A DNA stretch of 64,000 bases from Ectobius pallidus. Taxonomy: Eukaryota > Arthropoda > Insecta > Blattodea > Ectobiidae. Below the pieces are notes generated by a model, which was not told the origin of the DNA, searched no databases, and saw only the letters and a program-made list of their open reading frames with translations. Shown piece after piece: positions 60,212 to 64,000 of the stretch. How positions within the stretch are numbered: the stretch's first letter is position 1; the number at the start of each line of letters is the position of its first letter. The translations under genes and the position numbers were made by a program. The stretch spans positions 118,973,751 through 119,037,750 of the forward strand of contig CAXKWD010000001.1 in NCBI GenBank assembly GCA_964059195.1, read 5' to 3'.

Positions 60212-60582
60212 GCAATTCGATCTATTGGAATTATATCGTGAATCATACCTATGAGTATCATTCAAGTATATTGGTATCATATAGGTATGTGTACCACATT
60301 AATGTGTTATAATGTGATCTTTACTATCGCGATTTTATCTTCTGTATTTATTTCGTAATCTGGTATTGTTTTATCCTTCCTGTTTTCCTTTGTTCCTTTA
60401 TATATTATTCTATGCTTAGGCTGTTCTTTTTATTTCCACATCCCCCTTTCATTATCTTTTTCAACATCAATTTTCGTCCTTTTTCTTAGAAATTTGTTAC
60501 ATAATCGTTGCATTTTTATAATTTTTGTTAGTTTCTCTTTTTTTAATGTCGTAATCGTGAAAGCCTGCTATTTCAAAATAGC
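60212..60582. other. AT-rich DNA, nothing recognised
   Basis: A T/C-rich stretch without features. Confidence 0.5.
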
Positions 60583-60897
60583 TATAATAAAGTCCCGCTA
60601 ATCCGGACGGAGTTTTTGTACTGAACAATCAGTAAATTTGGAATATTAGCGGTATATATATATATTTTTTTAATCCTACATCGGTTCATAGGTTAAAAAC
60701 GTAGGTCTACGTAGGAGTATTAAAACTAAAATTAAGTTGTAGGAAAAGTTAATTTTTTTAATAGTTTTACGAATCTAAAACATGTATTGCAGTAGGCCTA
60801 CAGTACGTGCATTTAAGGCAAAATCCGTTTAACCCGAATTTTCTGTGATCCGGATAGGATTCAGTCTCTTCTAGTCCGGATTAGCCAGACTCTACTG
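60583..60897. mobile_element. Pogo/Tigger-like MITE, second family
   Basis: The right end, read inward on the other strand, is CAGTAGAGTCTGGCTAATCC then GGAC (60874-60897). The left end 60585-60608 matches it at 19 of 24 positions (AGTCCCGCTAATCCGGAC is clear). TA precedes the left end. Internal ATCCGG units recur near 60850. The ends are related to, but distinct from, the 48157 element. Confidence 0.82.
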
Positions 60898-61271
60898 TCG
60901 TACTTTCCAGTGTATCTGAAAACACAGCAGGGATAAAGGAAAAGCATTAACTTGGTTTTAAAAACAGTTTTTTGCTTGGCAGTAAGTAGGATGGCATGGG
61001 AAATTTCGAAATTTGTGGATCAGATAAAGTATCGTAAAATCATGGAACAATCAGTGAATCCGCACATAAAGATCGATTCGCAGTAACATAACCATAGCGT
61101 AGCTTCTCATCACGGAAGTATAAAAGTGCGCGCTATTCTCTTTTAGTTACAGCCACTAAAATGACAGACACCATGTGGCACATGCTTATTGTGACGCGAT
61201 GCACATTGCAAAAACGGAGTAAGTTCCTCAGGATGGATACTTCTGTTTTTCTTTACCCCAACAATATTACA
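60898..61271. other. AT-rich DNA, nothing recognised
   Basis: No feature seen. Confidence 0.5.
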
Positions 61272-61569
61272 TTCTATTAAAAAGGTAAAGTCTTCCCTAT
61301 AAAGGCCATGGAGGCCCAGAGGGTTCCAGGAGGTTGAGGCTCCCAAATTTTAGAAATTACCACGTGAAAGGTGATAAGGTTGTCAGCCTTACGCACCGGC
61401 CGCCTTTACTCCCAGGATTGCTCCTGGTACTCATTTCTGTTAGAGACTTAGTCGACCCCAGGGCCATAGTGCCACCAGAAGAATTAGGCCGATTGAAGAA
61501 CTCAAACGACCTCATCGGGGATCGAACCCGCGACCTTCCGGTTTGTGGAAAAGCGATTGTGTTCTATTA
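61272..61569 (-). mobile_element. SINE family B, longest copy, with TSD
   Basis: The body is about 61280-61561. The head is at the right: GGGGATCGAACCCGCGACC is the B-box complement, with GTCGACCCCAGGGCC further in. TTCTATTA flanks both sides (61272-61279 and 61562-61569). The 3' end, at the left, is rich in GGCC, as in the 60072 copy. Confidence 0.88.
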
Positions 61570-62034
61570 TTTTCTATAATTTTAATGAATACCATGTCAC
61601 ATATTTATCTAGACTGAAAATCAACAATACAATACAATGTAGTGCACTCTAAATTAACATGTATTGGAATAAACAGGTTTAATTTACTGGTTTGCTTTAT
61701 TAGGACTCCGCTCAACTTCAATGTCCAAATTGTCCGTAATTGATTAAAGAATATCAGAGAAATTCATTTAAATGCCACCACTACTTAAATAGAATCAACA
61801 GTAGTTAACTAATCCATAGAAACAATCATGCTTCTCCTCTTTTCCTTACTATCAAATTTCATATTGCTCCAAGTGGTGAAGCGTAGGGCTTCCAAGTGGA
61901 GGTTACCGTTACCAATTTTAATTTTGTTATCCCCGACAGAGGGCAGAGTGACAGGTAGTAAGCCCATCGCATCACGACTCCTCCCCCCCCCCCCGGAAAC
62001 CAAGGTATAACTTGGACGTGAAAGGGGAAAAAGG
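61570..62034. other. Mixed DNA, possible repeat edge
   Basis: From about 61870 the composition rises in GC, with a C run at 61983-61994. It may belong to the same unit as the next block. Confidence 0.4.
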
Positions 62035-62215
62035 AATTTTGTCCAGAAGCTCTAATTTAGGCTTGGAGTTCTTTCGCATGTCGTAAATCTACGACACGGG
62101 CCCCCCAGCTTAAAGTCTCTTCCGGAGGACTCCATGCCTAGGAAATCTAATGTCCTGAAAATCCATCAACCGCGGCCGCTACCTCGAACAGCACCGTGGC
62201 CTGTTTACCTTATAA
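62035..62215. other. GC-rich block, probable old dispersed repeat
   Basis: The block stands out from AT-rich flanks. It contains the hairpin GTCGTAAATCTACGAC (62080-62095) next to a CGGGCCCCCC run, and ACCGCGGCCGCTACCTCGAA near 62169. The minus strand gives short protein-like phrases such as ARVVDLRHAKELQA followed by a stop, in more than one phase. A decayed repeat or retrotransposon tail is possible, but I cannot name it. Confidence 0.4.
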
Positions 62216-64000
62216 TAAACGGTTTTTAAGTGGAGTTGAGACAGTGTAAATAGCAGTCTTTTTAGAATTCCGGAAAAACATTTCATCGTCTATAGTAAGA
62301 TTTAACTGATACTTCAAAATTATGTAAATTACAAAACTAAAGCTTCCTATCTTTATTTCAGAAATGATTTGAAAGGTGTTCGAATTGGATGCAATTTTAT
62401 GTATACAATATGAGCATATTTGTGAGAAACATATGTATCTAAGATTAAAAAACTACTGTGTAGCTAGTAGAATGTTAAAAACAAATACAGCAATGTCATC
62501 CCTTTTTCGTTTAAGTCTAGATCCAGTTTCCCCTTAATATATTTAAATTCTGAGACTTTCGTATTATACACGACGTCTTCAGCTACGATATTCTTCACGT
62601 GGCATTCCCAAGAATTTAACAAGTTTTAGGTAGCAAATAAATTCTTTCCTAAAAGCATAAAACTCCCTGCATTGGTTTACGTAAGAAGATTAATACACCG
62701 TATTATCAATTCAAGAAAACTTAGTATTTTCAACGACAGTTAATTCGTCTCTTATCATACAGTACTTAATGCTCTTACGCTATGTTTGTATAAAAACTGG
62801 CCCAAATTTCCTTCTTTCTCTTTTGTTGTAAGTTTCACCACAATCTGCTATATACCTGTTCTTTTCAGTGAAGCACTCTATATTGTAAACTCTTCACAAA
62901 AGAATACCTCCAGCGGCTAAAGTTCACTTCCAGAACACATCTACATGAAAAAGTTTCAGTGGTTAGACTTAGGTCTGTAGGCATTCTCTAACCAGCTTTT
63001 AAAATTATGTATATTCTTGAAAATTCGTGTTCAATGCCGAAAACATTCAGTCCCTTTCTTTCCAATGTTCTTGTGTTCTTCTATTTATCTACTTCCATCC
63101 CCATCCACTTTTTCCTGTTCATATTGTATGCTCCTCGCCTACTATTGTACTTATTTTCTCTCGCAAACTCGTTTTAAATAAATTCCCTTCTATCTTTATA
63201 TCTTCTTCCAAAATACCATGACCATGCTTCTGTTAAAGCCGCTACCCCTTCTCACGATGTTTCTTTTCGTAGGCTACACTTCTTTCAGTAAATATTTTTT
63301 CTGGTTTTCAATATAACCCTTATTTCCATACTCCATCAACTTAGCTATAAGGCGGATGATTTTATATTTCATTCTGTAAGTTACTTGGAGAGCAAATCTT
63401 TAAGTAAAGGGGAGTAAAAAAAAACCTATAAAGCATATCAGACTTATGAATCATCTTTCTCCGTCTTTTGACTAAATTGGCAGATGTCATGATTTTGGGG
63501 CATGTGGTTATGATCGTTATTAATTATTTGCTTCTGCTTCATCACGTTGTTTCTCAGTTGTCCTCATGAGACTGAATACATTTCGTTCCTGATATTCTTA
63601 ACCGACTTGTCAGAACAATCTGAGGCGGCACCAAGGACTGAACCAGGGCCTCCAGATACGTGTTTAGCAACGCTAAGCATTGGAATAAGGAAATGGTTAT
63701 TACATACAGCAGTTTGAAATGCGATACAAACTCACTATTTGCAGTTCCATGAAGGCCAATGCATATGTTGTGATTAAAATGATGCACTTCCCACTACATT
63801 TGTTTATATTATGTAAGTTAAATGTTTATGTATTTGTGAATAGCACTTGGATACTGAACATTGATTCCCAGAGTCCGTTGTTTATATTTGTAATAGACAG
63901 CAATATCAAACTCCATTCCAAAATCAGAATAAAATCAATAGCATTGCATTACCTTAGTGTCTTGTTATTTGATGTTCTCCTTCATAAGTTTTCAAAATGA
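62216..64000. other. AT-rich DNA, nothing recognised
   Basis: The last 1.8 kb has no element ends or tandem repeats. The open frame running off the right edge (63719-64000) has no recognisable features. Confidence 0.5.

Noticed and set aside
1..64000. CRISPR arrays, bacterial operons, rRNA genes
   Set aside because: No regularly spaced identical repeats, no prokaryote-like gene packing and no rRNA-like sequence were seen.

Overview
This is repeat-rich, AT-rich nuclear DNA of an animal. No protein-coding gene, rRNA or intact tRNA gene could be supported anywhere in the 64 kb. The longest open frames are about 130 codons. They lie on microsatellites, SINEs or AT-rich filler and show no domain, no consistent codon use and no exon-like chain. 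The mix of tRNA-headed SINEs, hAT, piggyBac, pogo and PIF-type miniature elements and many ATT/TTTC microsatellites suits an arthropod with a large genome, probably an insect. A cockroach-like or other polyneopteran source is my guess from general familiarity, not something the sequence proves. The window is intergenic or the inside of a very long intron.

What can be annotated is mobile-element debris, much of it with well-preserved ends. There are at least four tRNA-derived SINE families. Family A is at 6817, 16220, 20345, 29688 and 42402, with a scrap at 56046. Family B is at 11037, 60072 and 61280. Family C is at 1607, 19986 and 58651. Family D is at 12355. Several have clear target-site duplications (TSDs) of 8 to 21 bp. 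hAT-type MITEs with 8-bp or near-8-bp TSDs lie at 3073, 4744, 13386, 17646 and 50012, with a truncated relative of the 17646 element at 55534. A piggyBac-type family with TTAA sites has one complete 1.3 kb copy (50554-51859) and two end fragments (2705 and 44055). Pogo/Tigger-like MITEs lie at 48157 and 60585. A PIF/Harbinger-like family has three copies within 10 kb (38187, 41820, 47257). Other terminal-inverted-repeat elements lie at 21199, 32638, 57012, 57551 and 58054.

Layout: 1-20 kb holds scattered SINEs and hAT MITEs. 20-23 kb is a SINE pair followed by a 1.6 kb inverted-repeat element. 23-30 kb is almost bare apart from microsatellites and a 123-bp tandem duplication. 30-34 kb holds two foldback elements, a 711-bp MITE and a minisatellite. 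38-52 kb is the densest stretch of DNA-transposon derivatives. 53-62 kb holds a large foldback, nested insertions and SINE family B copies. 62-64 kb is bare.

The most unusual signals are these: (1) three separate places, two of them loops of long foldbacks, carry a layout like the hammerhead ribozyme core, CTGANGA, short hairpin, GAAA; (2) the 8-bp palindrome TAGGCCTA occurs 15 times where base composition predicts fewer than one; (3) a SINE nested in a MITE whose pre-insertion site can be read; (4) paired and nested hairpins not linked to any recognised element.
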